Positions 8,281 through 16,976 of a DNA stretch of 64,000 bases are shown piece by piece; the stretch's first letter is position 1, and every line of letters begins with the position of its first letter. Made by a program: the position numbers and the translations under genes. The notes beneath the pieces are model-generated. The model worked only from the letters and a program-made list of their open reading frames with translations. It searched no databases and was not told the origin of the DNA. Source of the stretch: Bacteroidales bacterium (lineage in GTDB: Bacteria > Bacteroidota > Bacteroidia > Bacteroidales > Marinilabiliaceae); assembly GCA_017960905.1 (NCBI GenBank), contig JAGCYH010000009.1, positions 1 through 64,000 on the forward strand, given 5' to 3'.

Positions 8281-9093
8281 ATGATAGTATACCCCAACGC
8301 TAAAATAAACTTAGGGCTCAATATAACAAGCTGCAGACCAGATGGTTACCACGACATAGAAACCATCTTCTACCCTATTGCCGTTTGCGACATGCTCGAG
8401 ATGGTGTTTCCTGAGTCGGGCGATGCCGAATACGCATGGAGCAGCAGCGGCGATGCGCTCGATGTCGACGCCGAGCACAACATCTGCATACGGGCGTTGC
8501 GATTGCTGCGTCAGCGGTTCGACATACCCATGGTAGCGTTCCACCTGCACAAGAATATACCGTCGGGGGCAGGACTCGGCGGCGGCTCAGCCGACGCCGC
8601 CTTCGTCATACGGCATCTCAACGACCTGCTACACTTGGGAATGACCGACAACGAAATGATGGCTACTGCCGCAAAACTGGGCGCCGACTGCCCTTTCTTC
8701 ATAAAGAACAAACCTATGTATGCGACAGGGATAGGCGATATTTTATCGCCTATAAACATCTCACTGAAAGGCAAATACATTGCCATTGCGAAGCCCGACG
8801 TGCACGTCTCGACAGCTGATGCATACCGCGGCGTTGTACCGCAGAAACCTGACGAAGACTTGCGCGACATAGTCAGTATGCCAATCGAAGAATGGCATAA
8901 GCATTTGAAAAACGATTTCGAACCGACGATATTCGCCCAGCACCCCGAGATACGGGCCATAAAAGAGTTCATGTACGACAAAGGGGCGCTGTACGCAAGC
9001 ATGTCGGGAAGCGGCTCGGCGGTTTACGGCATCTTCGACAAGCCGACCGACTGCAAATACGAAAACTGCAAGAATTACTTCTGCACATTATAG
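8281..9093 (+). CDS. ispE: 4-diphosphocytidyl-2-C-methyl-D-erythritol kinase
   Basis: A 270-residue GHMP-family kinase acting in the MEP route to isoprenoid precursors, phosphorylating CDP-ME with ATP in the cytosol. The N-terminal lysine motif YPNAKINLGL and the glycine-rich ATP loop PSGAGLGGGSADAAF (about residues 90-105) are diagnostic. The C-terminal GHMP motif SGSGSAVYGIF is present. Length matches the family (about 270-290 aa). The next gene begins 26 bases after the stop on the same strand. A 10-bp-arm hairpin lies at 8731-8753. Confidence 0.95.
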   Translation: MIVYPNAKINLGLNITSCRPDGYHDIETIFYPIAVCDMLEMVFPESGDAEYAWSSSGDALDVDAEHNICIRALRLLRQRFDIPMVAFHLHKNIPSGAGLGGGSADAAFVIRHLNDLLHLGMTDNEMMATAAKLGADCPFFIKNKPMYATGIGDILSPINISLKGKYIAIAKPDVHVSTADAYRGVVPQKPDEDLRDIVSMPIEEWHKHLKNDFEPTIFAQHPEIRAIKEFMYDKGALYASMSGSGSAVYGIFDKPTDCKYENCKNYFCTL

Positions 9094-9119
9094 AGCAAAG
9101 AAAGAAGCAAACGACTGAT

Positions 9120-11348
9120 ATGATGAGGAGTAGAAACATATTGATACTGATTTTATCGTGCATGGCATGCACGATAAAAGTCAGTGCGCAGCAACTGCCC
9201 GAAAAAATGGCATCGCTGTTCTACTCCGCCGTCGACTCCACGCTCAGCAAATTCATCGTCTTCGACCTTAAAGATGCCATGTACTGGGCCGACATTGCCC
9301 ACAACGCAAAATGCGACAGCGACACCTATATGATTGATTATCTGCTCGCTGCCAACAAAGATTTGTCGAAACGCGACATAAACGAGGTAGGACACGAGAT
9401 AAACATTGCGATGAACCACTTCCGCAACCGCACCGACTCGATAGGTTTGCGGGCTTTGGCCATGGCCGCGTTTACACGCGCCAAATACGAACTGATTGTC
9501 GGCGGCGACAGCGCTCTCTACTACTTCAACTTGAGCGACGAAACATCGGCGCCATTCGAGAATTGCCCGTTGCGGCTAATGAACAAACTGCTAAAAATCG
9601 ACTATTACACAGCAAATGCCAACTTCGTGGGCGCCGCGAAAGAAGCCCGCAACCTGCGCGACAACAATAAGTTGTCGCCCGAAATGACATTCCTCGTGCA
9701 ACTCAGAATGTATCACATATACACGCTTCTTGACGTGCAAGGCGCAGCCATCAAATACGGGCGTCAAATAGAAGCATCGAAACTCTATAAAGAGTCGCTA
9801 ACCTTCGAAACCTTATACCTTTTCCGCAAATCGCAGTTTCTCACACGCTACCACGAATTTGTCAGAGCCGAAGAGATAACCAAACGTCTGCTTCAGACGA
9901 CAGAACTCTACGGCACGCAATACGAAGTATGGCGGGCGCATCTGATGTACGCACACGTCTTGTCGTCGCTCAACGACAACAAAGGTGCACGCCTGCACCT
10001 CAACTACTGCAAAACCCACATCGACATTACCAACAACAACCCTTCGGCTCGCGAATACGTCAGCCTTTACATACCGTATATCGAAATACGTATATTGCTC
10101 AACGAGAAGCGTTTCGCCGAGGCAAAACACAAACTCGACAACTCGGGCATAAAACTTGAGAACATCAAAAACATCAATCTCAGCAACCTCTACTGCAAAT
10201 TCTACAACCAGATATACCGCGAGCTGGGCGACTACAAAAGCGCCATCTACTGGCTCAAACGCGGCAACGCAGTACACGACTCTCTGACACGCGTTTACGT
10301 CAATCAGCGCATCGAAAACTTCAACGCCATATACAACGACGACACGACAATACTAAGCCAACAGACATCGATAGACGACAACGAGTCGTTTATCACCTCA
10401 ATGCAAATAAAATCAGTGTTTTGGGGACTTATTGTGCTGCTGCTCGTGCTCACAATAATCGTTTCGCACATAATAATACAGCGCCGCAATAGTGCGGCGC
10501 ATACACAACGCGAGATAGAGCAGCGCAACAACCTGCGCACCGAAGTGGCCAAGCAAACCGAAGAGCTGCGCCGCCAGAAAGACCTCATCAGCGAACAGAA
10601 CAACGACATAATGCTCAGCCAGTCGTACGCCAAACGCATACAACGAGGCATTCTGCCCAAAAACGACCTGCTGAACATCGAATGCATCAAAGACTCGCTA
10701 ATATTCTACAAGCCAGCCGACAACATAAGCGGCGACTTCTATTGGTTCGACATTTATGAGAATAAAATAATAATCTGCTGCGCCGACTGCGCCGGACACG
10801 GAATACCAGGCGCTCTGATGTCGGTCGTGGGCATCACTCTCACTAGCGATATTGTCAGCCGATACCGCGACGCTCAGGCTCACGAGATTCTCGACCACAT
10901 CAACAGCAACCTTGTGAAAATGATACCCAACATCAAAGGACGCGACGGTATCAACTTCTCCATTGCCATCATCGACACGCAACTGCACACCATACAACTC
11001 TCGGCTGCTTGGCAAAACATCATCGTCGTCGACGATGATCAAATGACCTACGTGCGCGGCGTACGCCGCCGCATTGGCGACTTCGACACCGCCGGGCGCG
11101 ACTTCGAAGAGCACATTCTGCACTACCACGACGGATGCCGGCTCTACCTCTACACCGACGGACTGACAAGCCGCATTGGCAGCGACAACGATACAAAACT
11201 GAAAATCAGCGGCTTGAAAAAAATAATCGAACGAACCAGCGAAGCACCTAAAGGGAAACGGATGCAGGCGCTTAAACAAATAATTTCAGAATGGCGCGAC
11301 GACTCTAAACAAACCGACGACATTCTGCTAATTGGTATAGAACTATGA
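9120..11348 (+). CDS. TPR-type sensor with transmembrane helix, coiled coil and SpoIIE/PP2C phosphatase domain
   Basis: A 742-residue envelope sensor. A Sec signal peptide leads into a helical, TPR-like periplasmic region (about 30-430), then one transmembrane helix (about 434-455), a coiled coil (about 460-505) and a C-terminal SpoIIE-type PP2C domain (about 520-742). Metal-ligand motifs are visible: ISGDFYWF, CADCAGHGIPGA and QTDDILLIG. Such proteins dephosphorylate anti-sigma-factor antagonists or related partners, but no such partner gene is nearby. The next gene is a paralogue whose ATG overlaps this stop (ATGA), implying translational coupling. A 14-bp-arm palindrome spans codons 11-20 of the signal peptide. 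Confidence 0.85.
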   Translation: MMRSRNILILILSCMACTIKVSAQQLPEKMASLFYSAVDSTLSKFIVFDLKDAMYWADIAHNAKCDSDTYMIDYLLAANKDLSKRDINEVGHEINIAMNHFRNRTDSIGLRALAMAAFTRAKYELIVGGDSALYYFNLSDETSAPFENCPLRLMNKLLKIDYYTANANFVGAAKEARNLRDNNKLSPEMTFLVQLRMYHIYTLLDVQGAAIKYGRQIEASKLYKESLTFETLYLFRKSQFLTRYHEFVRAEEITKRLLQTTELYGTQYEVWRAHLMYAHVLSSLNDNKGARLHLNYCKTHIDITNNNPSAREYVSLYIPYIEIRILLNEKRFAEAKHKLDNSGIKLENIKNINLSNLYCKFYNQIYRELGDYKSAIYWLKRGNAVHDSLTRVYVNQRIENFNAIYNDDTTILSQQTSIDDNESFITSMQIKSVFWGLIVLLLVLTIIVSHIIIQRRNSAAHTQREIEQRNNLRTEVAKQTEELRRQKDLISEQNNDIMLSQSYAKRIQRGILPKNDLLNIECIKDSLIFYKPADNISGDFYWFDIYENKIIICCADCAGHGIPGALMSVVGITLTSDIVSRYRDAQAHEILDHINSNLVKMIPNIKGRDGINFSIAIIDTQLHTIQLSAAWQNIIVVDDDQMTYVRGVRRRIGDFDTAGRDFEEHILHYHDGCRLYLYTDGLTSRIGSDNDTKLKISGLKKIIERTSEAPKGKRMQALKQIISEWRDDSKQTDDILLIGIEL
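9151..9179. repeat. Perfect palindrome in signal-peptide codons, 14-bp arms, 1-nt centre
   Basis: Bases 9151-9164 are the exact reverse complement of 9166-9179. It begins 31 bases into the first SpoIIE-sensor gene, so the mRNA near the start codon could fold into a strong stem. Confidence 0.93.
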
Positions 11349-13594
11349 TAAAGGCAAGGCATATATCACTCATTTTCAGTATGTTTGCATTATTTATAAT
11401 GCAAACAATACTCTTATGCCGTTGTTCCGAAACAGAAGAAAAGTCGTTGATTGACAAAGACATAGACAGAGCTGAAATATTTATCAGCTCCGCCAAAACC
11501 GACAGTGCGATATTATACCTACAACACGCATTAAACCTCACGCCCAATGACGACGAAAAAGCTGAGATACAGATAGATATGGCAAGGGCATACTACACCG
11601 CCGGCGATGCCGACGGTGCCCAGCACGCCCTCAACAAAGCCTTCGAATTCTTCGACAACTCATACATCACCGACACCGCTCTACTACACCGACAAATGAC
11701 GGCCATAAAACTGCAAGCCGACATATACAACGACGCCAAAGACCTCAACAACATGTACAAAGAGTACAACCGCATTGCCGCCTTGGCGCAACGACTCGAC
11801 GACACTGAATCATTCATACAATACAAATTGGCCATATACCAAAACGAGCAGCGCAAAGGACACTTCGCCGACGCTATCGAAGGTTATGAGCAACTTCTTG
11901 CCATCTGCGAGGACAACCCCGGCAACAGCCAGGAATTCAACGTATTAAGCTCACTTCAATCGGTATTCCTCAATGTCGGTGAAATAAAAGAATCAAAAAA
12001 ATACATCGACCGCATGTGCCTCCTTGCCGACAATGGCGACAAAGACCGCGTTCTGTGCCTTGCCGAATACGCCAACAGCAAAGCTGTCGGCGACACTGTC
12101 ACACAAAAAGAATGTATTAAAATGCTCACCACCATTGCCGACCACTTCAGCAGCAACAACAAAGACTCCGAATTGCTCTACATTCTCGCACAGCACTACA
12201 TCGACAACAAACAATACCAAACCGCCGAAAAATACACGGAAAAAATCAACTACAACGAAAACGAAACAAGTTCAGACAATTACGTCAAAGCACATCTGCT
12301 GAAAGCCCAACTGCTTCTGGCAAACAACAACGCAAAACAGGCAATCGAAGCTCTCGACAGCATCAACCAGGGTGATCTCAGCAACAACGACGCCTCGCTC
12401 TACAACCGCTACCTGAGCATCATGTCTGATGCCTATTACAACTTGCACGACTACAAAAAATCTTTCGAATACGAACGGCAACGTACCGCCAGCTCCGACT
12501 CTATCCAGATAAGAAGCATAAGCAACAACTTTGCCTACCAACACTTTATATATCAGCGCGATACAACCATACTGACGCAAAATGCCAAGATAAAAGCCGA
12601 CCAAAGCCGCATCGACACGCTCAACTTCTGGCACCAATTCCTACTAAGTATCGCTGCCATACTGCTTTACATCTGTATAATAGCATACCTCTACGTACGA
12701 CTTTCGCGCCAGCACAAAAGCGAGAAAGAACTGCGCGAGATGAAAGAGAAGCTCCAACTCGAAGTGATGCGGCAAACCACTGTGCTGCAGCGACAAAGCG
12801 AAGAGCTGATGCGCAAAAACATCACACTCTACAACGAGATGAAATACGCCAGCCAGCTGCAAAACAACATACTGCCGTCAGAGAGCATTCTCGATGTCAA
12901 CGCCATATCAGACCACTTCATACTCTACGAGCCGAGCGAAATGATTAGCGGCGACTTCTACTGGTTCCGCCACGTCAAGAACAAACTCTACATCTGTTGC
13001 GGCGACGCCACCGGACACGGCATCCCGGGCACATTCGTGGCTATGGTGTGCTGCACCATACTCAACGAGCTGATACACAAGCGACAAGACAAATCGCCAC
13101 TGACCATCATGAACGAACTCGACCGCCGCATGCACGAGATTCTGCAAAACAACGAGAACATACACATAAACGACACCGTAGACATGACAATGCTCTGCAT
13201 CGACACGGAGACGTGCGAGACACGCGGCGTGATGGCCCGACAAAGCGCCTACGTGGTACGACCCGACGGGTCGTACACACGTTACAAAGGCGACATGCGA
13301 AGCCTTGGCGAGACAGACCTTGCGTACAGCAACCGCGAATATACCGAAGTAACATTCGATATTGCCGACGGCGACTGCGTTTACCTCGCATCCGACGGAT
13401 ACGAGTCGCAGTTCGGAAGCGCCGAAAAGCGCAAAATGCAACGCGTGGAAATGATTAACGACCTGATTTCGGTTGCGCCATATCCTATGGCGCAACAAAA
13501 AAAGATGCTGAAAAACAAATTCGACGCGTGGAAAGGCGACAACGACCAAACCGACGACGTTCTGATTATAGGGTTGAAAATAAAAAAAGAGTAG
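11345..13594 (+). CDS. Second TPR-type sensor with SpoIIE/PP2C phosphatase domain (tandem paralogue)
   Basis: A 749-residue paralogue of the preceding gene, sharing a 4-base ATGA overlap with it. The N-terminus looks like a lipoprotein or Sec signal (LLCRCSE). A TPR-rich region follows (about 40-390), then a transmembrane helix (about 430-453), a coiled coil (about 455-515) and a SpoIIE phosphatase domain (about 530-749) with MISGDFYWF, CCGDATGHGIPG and NDQTDDVLIIG. The sensor halves of the two proteins have diverged much more than the phosphatase halves, suggesting different inputs and a shared type of output. The stop codon TAG lies within the first unit of a heptamer repeat array. Confidence 0.85.
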   Translation: MIKARHISLIFSMFALFIMQTILLCRCSETEEKSLIDKDIDRAEIFISSAKTDSAILYLQHALNLTPNDDEKAEIQIDMARAYYTAGDADGAQHALNKAFEFFDNSYITDTALLHRQMTAIKLQADIYNDAKDLNNMYKEYNRIAALAQRLDDTESFIQYKLAIYQNEQRKGHFADAIEGYEQLLAICEDNPGNSQEFNVLSSLQSVFLNVGEIKESKKYIDRMCLLADNGDKDRVLCLAEYANSKAVGDTVTQKECIKMLTTIADHFSSNNKDSELLYILAQHYIDNKQYQTAEKYTEKINYNENETSSDNYVKAHLLKAQLLLANNNAKQAIEALDSINQGDLSNNDASLYNRYLSIMSDAYYNLHDYKKSFEYERQRTASSDSIQIRSISNNFAYQHFIYQRDTTILTQNAKIKADQSRIDTLNFWHQFLLSIAAILLYICIIAYLYVRLSRQHKSEKELREMKEKLQLEVMRQTTVLQRQSEELMRKNITLYNEMKYASQLQNNILPSESILDVNAISDHFILYEPSEMISGDFYWFRHVKNKLYICCGDATGHGIPGTFVAMVCCTILNELIHKRQDKSPLTIMNELDRRMHEILQNNENIHINDTVDMTMLCIDTETCETRGVMARQSAYVVRPDGSYTRYKGDMRSLGETDLAYSNREYTEVTFDIADGDCVYLASDGYESQFGSAEKRKMQRVEMINDLISVAPYPMAQQKKMLKNKFDAWKGDNDQTDDVLIIGLKIKKE
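13472..13496. repeat. Perfect intragenic hairpin, 11-bp arms, 3-nt loop
   Basis: GTTGCGCCATA at 13472-13482 pairs exactly with 13486-13496 around TCC, near the 3' end of the second SpoIIE-sensor gene. Another 9-bp-arm hairpin lies at 13256-13276. Confidence 0.9.
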
Positions 13595-13626
13595 AGAGTA
13601 AAGTGTAAAGTGTAGAGTGTAAAGTT
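13592..13626. repeat. Heptamer array (GTAAAGT family), five units, starting on a stop codon
   Basis: Units GTAGAGA, GTAAAGT, GTAAAGT, GTAGAGT, GTAAAGT run in exact 7-base phase. The TAG stop codon of the upstream gene (13592-13594) overlaps the first unit. The same family occurs at 25131-25186 and 61109-61213. Confidence 0.9.
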
Positions 13627-13627
13627 G

Positions 13628-13647
13628 AGACGCACGGCCGTGCGTCT
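13628..13647 (+). terminator. Perfect 20-bp palindrome followed by T-run, likely terminator
   Basis: AGACGCACGG and its exact complement form a GC-rich stem with no separate loop, followed directly by TTT. It lies 34 bases after the SpoIIE-sensor stop and before engB. It also resembles a dispersed palindromic element. Confidence 0.55.
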
Positions 13648-13684
13648 TTTAGATTTTAAAGATTTTAGAAAAAAACGACAAAAA

Positions 13685-14281
13685 ATGCAGATAACCAGCG
13701 CAACATTTCTGACAAGCAGCGCCAAATTGAGTCAGTGCCCCGACAGTCAGCTGCCCGAATACGCATTCATAGGGCGGTCGAATGTGGGTAAATCATCGCT
13801 CATAAATATGCTGTGCAACAACGCATCGCTCGCCAAAGTTTCGGGCACGCCTGGCAAAACACAGCTAATCAACCACTTCCTGATAAACAAATCATGGCAC
13901 ATTGTCGACTTGCCCGGCTACGGATACGCCAAAGTGTCGAAAACGTCGAAAAAACTTTTTTTCGACATCATAACCGACTACGTACTGAAACGCCAGCAAC
14001 TCGTATTGCTCTTTGTATTAATAGATTGCAGGCACAAACCGCAAAAAATAGACCTCGACTTCATGCGCATGCTCGGCGAAAACGGCGTGCCGTTTTCGAT
14101 AGTTTTTACAAAAGCTGACAAGCTGAAAGAGAGCGAGTTGGAAGAAAATATTAATTTTTACAAGCAACAAATGCTCGAAGAATGGGAGGAATTGCCGATG
14201 AGTTTTGTAACTTCGTCGGCGAAAAAAGAAGGACGCGATGCAATATTGGATTACATCGAAGAGATAAACAACAAATTATAG
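13685..14281 (+). CDS. engB: Ribosome-biogenesis GTPase EngB (YihA/YsxC)
   Basis: A 198-residue P-loop GTPase with the EngB motif set: G1 [11 protein letters not shown]2/switch TPGKTQ, G3 [11 protein letters not shown]4 TKADK and G5-like TSSAKK. It assists assembly of the large ribosomal subunit in the cytosol. Length is typical (about 195-210 aa). The ATG at 13685 begins MQITSATF, matching the usual family N-terminus, whereas the frame upstream runs through the palindrome. The next gene starts 6 bases after the stop. Confidence 0.95.
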   Translation: MQITSATFLTSSAKLSQCPDSQLPEYAFIGRSNVGKSSLINMLCNNASLAKVSGTPGKTQLINHFLINKSWHIVDLPGYGYAKVSKTSKKLFFDIITDYVLKRQQLVLLFVLIDCRHKPQKIDLDFMRMLGENGVPFSIVFTKADKLKESELEENINFYKQQMLEEWEELPMSFVTSSAKKEGRDAILDYIEEINNKL

Positions 14282-14287
14282 AAGAAA

Positions 14288-15802
14288 ATGAGTAAACTCA
14301 GAATGGCAGCCTCGACGCTGCTCTGTCTGTTCAGCATAACGCAATTATACACACAAACAAACAACTACTACAGCTCGCCCAAACGCGAGATGCGCGGTAT
14401 TTGGATTGCAACAGTGAACAACATCGACTGGCCGTCGCAGCCAAACCTGCCCGTCGATAAGCTAAAACGCGAGACCGACATCATTCTCGACCGCGTGAAA
14501 AACATCGGACTCAACACCGTCTTTGTACAGGTGCGCCCTTCGAGCGACGCCATATACAGGTCTCAGTATGAGCCGTTTACAACATATCTGGTTGATGAGA
14601 ACAGCACTCTGCCAGCCGACTTCGACCCGCTCGAATACTGGATAGCGCAAGCCCACAGCCGTGGGCTTGAGCTGCACGCATGGATAAACCCGTTCCGCAT
14701 GACACCCAAAAAGGACTTCGCCTGCGCGCCGCTGCACCCTTCGCGCACGCACCAAAACTGGGCTGTGACATACGCCGGCAAGATGTACCTCGACCCGGGC
14801 ATCCCCGATGCCCGGCAATATGTGCAGACCATCGTCGACGACATAGCCTCGCGCTACGACATCGACGGCATTCACATCGACGACTACTTCTACCCTTACC
14901 CCGTAGCCGGTGAGCCCGACTTCGCCGACACCGCCTCGTATCGCAAATACAACCCTTCGAAACTCAGTCTGGGCGACTGGCGGCGCGAAAACGTCAACGA
15001 CGTAATATGCCGTATCAGTCAGTCGGTCAAGCAGATAAAGCCATGGATAGCCTTCGGCGTAAGCCCGTTCGGTGTTTGGCGCAACAAACGCGACGACCCG
15101 ACAGGGTCGGACACGCGCGCCGGCACCACCAACTACGACATCCTCTATGCCGACGTGGCCAAATGGATTGATAATAAGTGGATTGACTACGTGGCACCGC
15201 AGATTTACTGGGAGCAAGGGCACAGCGCCGCCGACTTCGACAAACTCACCGAATGGTGGGCCGAGCGCAGCAAAGGCAAAACGCAAGTGTACGTTGGACA
15301 CGCCATTTTCAAGGTCAACACTGGCGCCAAAGCGTGGGACAACCCCGAAGAGATACCTACACAGATAGCCAAAGTGCGAGAGCACACCGACCTCGACGGC
15401 AGCATATTCTTCAGCTACCGACAGTTCAATCGAGACCTTCTCGGTCTCGAAAAGAAGATGCAGACGACGATTTTCACCAACAAATCGCTCACACCGCTCA
15501 CATTGCCCAACAAATATCCTAAAAACATAGAAGTGAGCGACTTAGAGCACAAGCGCGGAAAACTGCATTGGGACGTCAATGATGCGTCGGACGTGCGTTT
15601 CTATGCCGTTTACCGTTATAAGAAAGGTGATGATTTCGACACGAACAAAAGCAATTACCTCTACGAACTAACAGACCAACAGAGTATTACGTTAGAGCCA
15701 TCGAATAAGAAGAAACGGACAAAATACATCTATTGCGTTTCCGCAATAGATAAATATCGCGAAGAGCATAACCTATCGCACAGAATATCAATCCGTTACT
15801 GA
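14288..15802 (+). CDS. Secreted GHL10-family glycoside-hydrolase-like protein (YngK/DUF187 type)
   Basis: A 504-residue exported protein. A Sec signal peptide (about 1-22) is followed by the GHL10 barrel, beginning KREMRGIWIATVNNIDWP and including VFVQVRPSSDAIY, LHAWINPFRM and IDGIHIDDYFYPYP. A fibronectin-III-like C-terminal domain covers about residues 410-500. The family is annotated as glycosyl-hydrolase-like, and its natural substrate, possibly a cell-wall polysaccharide, is not established. It follows engB by 6 bases. Its 3' end overlaps the convergent gene 15788-16195 by 15 bases, and a hairpin follows at 15804-15825. Confidence 0.85.
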   Translation: MSKLRMAASTLLCLFSITQLYTQTNNYYSSPKREMRGIWIATVNNIDWPSQPNLPVDKLKRETDIILDRVKNIGLNTVFVQVRPSSDAIYRSQYEPFTTYLVDENSTLPADFDPLEYWIAQAHSRGLELHAWINPFRMTPKKDFACAPLHPSRTHQNWAVTYAGKMYLDPGIPDARQYVQTIVDDIASRYDIDGIHIDDYFYPYPVAGEPDFADTASYRKYNPSKLSLGDWRRENVNDVICRISQSVKQIKPWIAFGVSPFGVWRNKRDDPTGSDTRAGTTNYDILYADVAKWIDNKWIDYVAPQIYWEQGHSAADFDKLTEWWAERSKGKTQVYVGHAIFKVNTGAKAWDNPEEIPTQIAKVREHTDLDGSIFFSYRQFNRDLLGLEKKMQTTIFTNKSLTPLTLPNKYPKNIEVSDLEHKRGKLHWDVNDASDVRFYAVYRYKKGDDFDTNKSNYLYELTDQQSITLEPSNKKKRTKYIYCVSAIDKYREEHNLSHRISIRY

Positions 15803-16195
15803 GTCTTGCAGCTGACGCTGCAAGAAGTCGATACGCTCGAGGCGGTCGAGAGAGAACTGGTCGGAACGCTGCTCTACGTACTGATAGAGCATCAGAGCTT
15901 TGCGAATGATGTCGATGCGCTGGTTGTGCGAGCCCATGTAACAACGGGCGTCGGCATACATTATGCCGGCCAGCATTTCGGCACGAAGTAGCAAATCGTC
16001 GTCGAACGAAGCGAGAAAAGGCAGCAGTTCGTCGGATTCGGCAGAGCGGAAAAAGTCGGCCGGACGATTGAAAAAAGAATAGAGCGCCTCCACGTCGCGC
16101 TGCTTTTCGGTCAGCGGTTTCTTGCTGACTATCAGCGCCGAAATAGCCGTCGCCAAGTCCTGAAGCATCTTCAGCAGATAATCTCGGTGTATCAT
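15788..16195 (-). CDS. Conserved hypothetical protein, possibly DUF6483-like
   Basis: A 135-residue soluble, mainly helical protein starting MIHRDYLLKMLQDLATAI; this N-terminal pattern recalls the DUF6483 family, but I am not certain. No catalytic motif was recognised. The start at 16195 was chosen over an upstream in-frame codon because a TATATTTG box lies at 16224-16231 on this strand. It is divergent from the DUF4369 lipoprotein and convergent, with a 15-base overlap, with the GHL10 gene. Confidence 0.65.
   Translation of the reverse strand: MIHRDYLLKMLQDLATAISALIVSKKPLTEKQRDVEALYSFFNRPADFFRSAESDELLPFLASFDDDLLLRAEMLAGIMYADARCYMGSHNQRIDIIRKALMLYQYVEQRSDQFSLDRLERIDFLQRQLQDSVTD
15804..15825. 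terminator. Hairpin at the junction of two convergent genes
   Basis: TCTTGCAGC pairs exactly with 15817-15825 around TGAC, directly after the GHL10 stop and inside the last codons of the minus-strand gene. It could stop transcription from the left, though no T-run follows. It equally fits the general intragenic hairpin class. Confidence 0.4.
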
Positions 16196-16223
16196 TTGAA
16201 AAAATATTTCAAAAAAAACGCAA

Positions 16224-16231
16224 CAAATATA
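16224..16231 (-). promoter_or_regulatory. -7 promoter element of gene 15788-16195
   Basis: TATATTTG on the minus strand, 28 bases before the ATG at 16195. It is back to back with the TATATTTG box of the divergent gene at 16265-16272. Confidence 0.5.
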
Positions 16232-16264
16232 CTCAAGTCTATAAAAAAATAAATAAAAGATTAC

Positions 16265-16272
16265 TATATTTG
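16265..16272 (+). promoter_or_regulatory. -7 promoter element of the DUF4369 lipoprotein
   Basis: TATATTTG, 30 bases before the ATG at 16303. An ATG at 16279 would leave almost no leader. Confidence 0.5.
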
Positions 16273-16302
16273 CGCTGATTGAAAAAAGCAAAAAAATCAA
16301 TT

Positions 16303-16872
16303 ATGAGAAAGATATTCCTGTCACTGCTGGCGCTGGTTTCGTTGGCATCGTGCAACGAGAACAAAACTTACATAATAGAAGGCGCATTGTACGGCGGAGG
16401 AAAATTTGAAGGCGAGACAATATATCTGGTTCCATTCGAAAACCCCGAGAACCGCATCGACTCGGCGTTCATTCACGAAGGTCGGTTCAGATTCGATGGC
16501 AAAGTGGAGAATGCCGAGATATGCAAAATACGCATGAGACCTATGATGAGGCTCTTCATTCAGGAACTCTTCATTGTGAAAGAGCCGGGGCATGTGCGCA
16601 CCATACTGAGCAAACGAAGCTACACGCAAGGCACACCGCAAAACGACTCACTTCAGGCGTGGATCGACTACAAAGCGGCCACCGACAGCGTGATAATAGC
16701 TATCAACAAGCAGAAAAAACGCGCAAGCGACGACGAGCTGAAAGCTCTCTCGCAAAAACAGGATTCGATACAAATAGTGTTCGACAAGCACAACAGAGGC
16801 GTTGTGGAGCGCAACAACAACGCGTTCGGCGACTTTGTGAACAAATACGCAACGATTTCTGCATCGAAATAA
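16303..16872 (+). CDS. DUF4369-type lipoprotein
   Basis: A 189-residue lipoprotein with the lipobox LVSLASC (Cys17). A beta-rich DUF4369-like region follows (YIIEGALYGGGKFEGETIYLVPF, then RFRFDGKVENAEICKIRM). In Bacteroidota this domain often precedes a thioredoxin domain, but here there is none. The C-terminal third is a charged helical stretch. Function is unknown; an envelope location is inferred from the lipobox. A strong terminator follows at once. Confidence 0.75.
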   Translation: MRKIFLSLLALVSLASCNENKTYIIEGALYGGGKFEGETIYLVPFENPENRIDSAFIHEGRFRFDGKVENAEICKIRMRPMMRLFIQELFIVKEPGHVRTILSKRSYTQGTPQNDSLQAWIDYKAATDSVIIAINKQKKRASDDELKALSQKQDSIQIVFDKHNRGVVERNNNAFGDFVNKYATISASK

Positions 16873-16874
16873 AT

Positions 16875-16907
16875 AAAATGGTGTAAATGAACAATTTACA
16901 CCATTTT
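16875..16907 (+). terminator. Rho-independent terminator after the DUF4369 lipoprotein
   Basis: A 14-bp perfect stem, 16875-16888 against 16894-16907, with a 5-nt loop and a T-rich tail. The stem begins 2 bases after the stop codon. Confidence 0.85.
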
Positions 16908-16976
16908 TATTTCTCTAAAAAAACAATTCTATACGCAAGGCTGGGCAAATGCACCATGCCATTCAAAAATCTGAAA

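Noticed and set aside
14462..15385. 307-codon open frame opposite the GHL10 gene
   Set aside because: It is antisense to a well-supported enzyme, and its composition reflects mirrored codon use, not a protein family.
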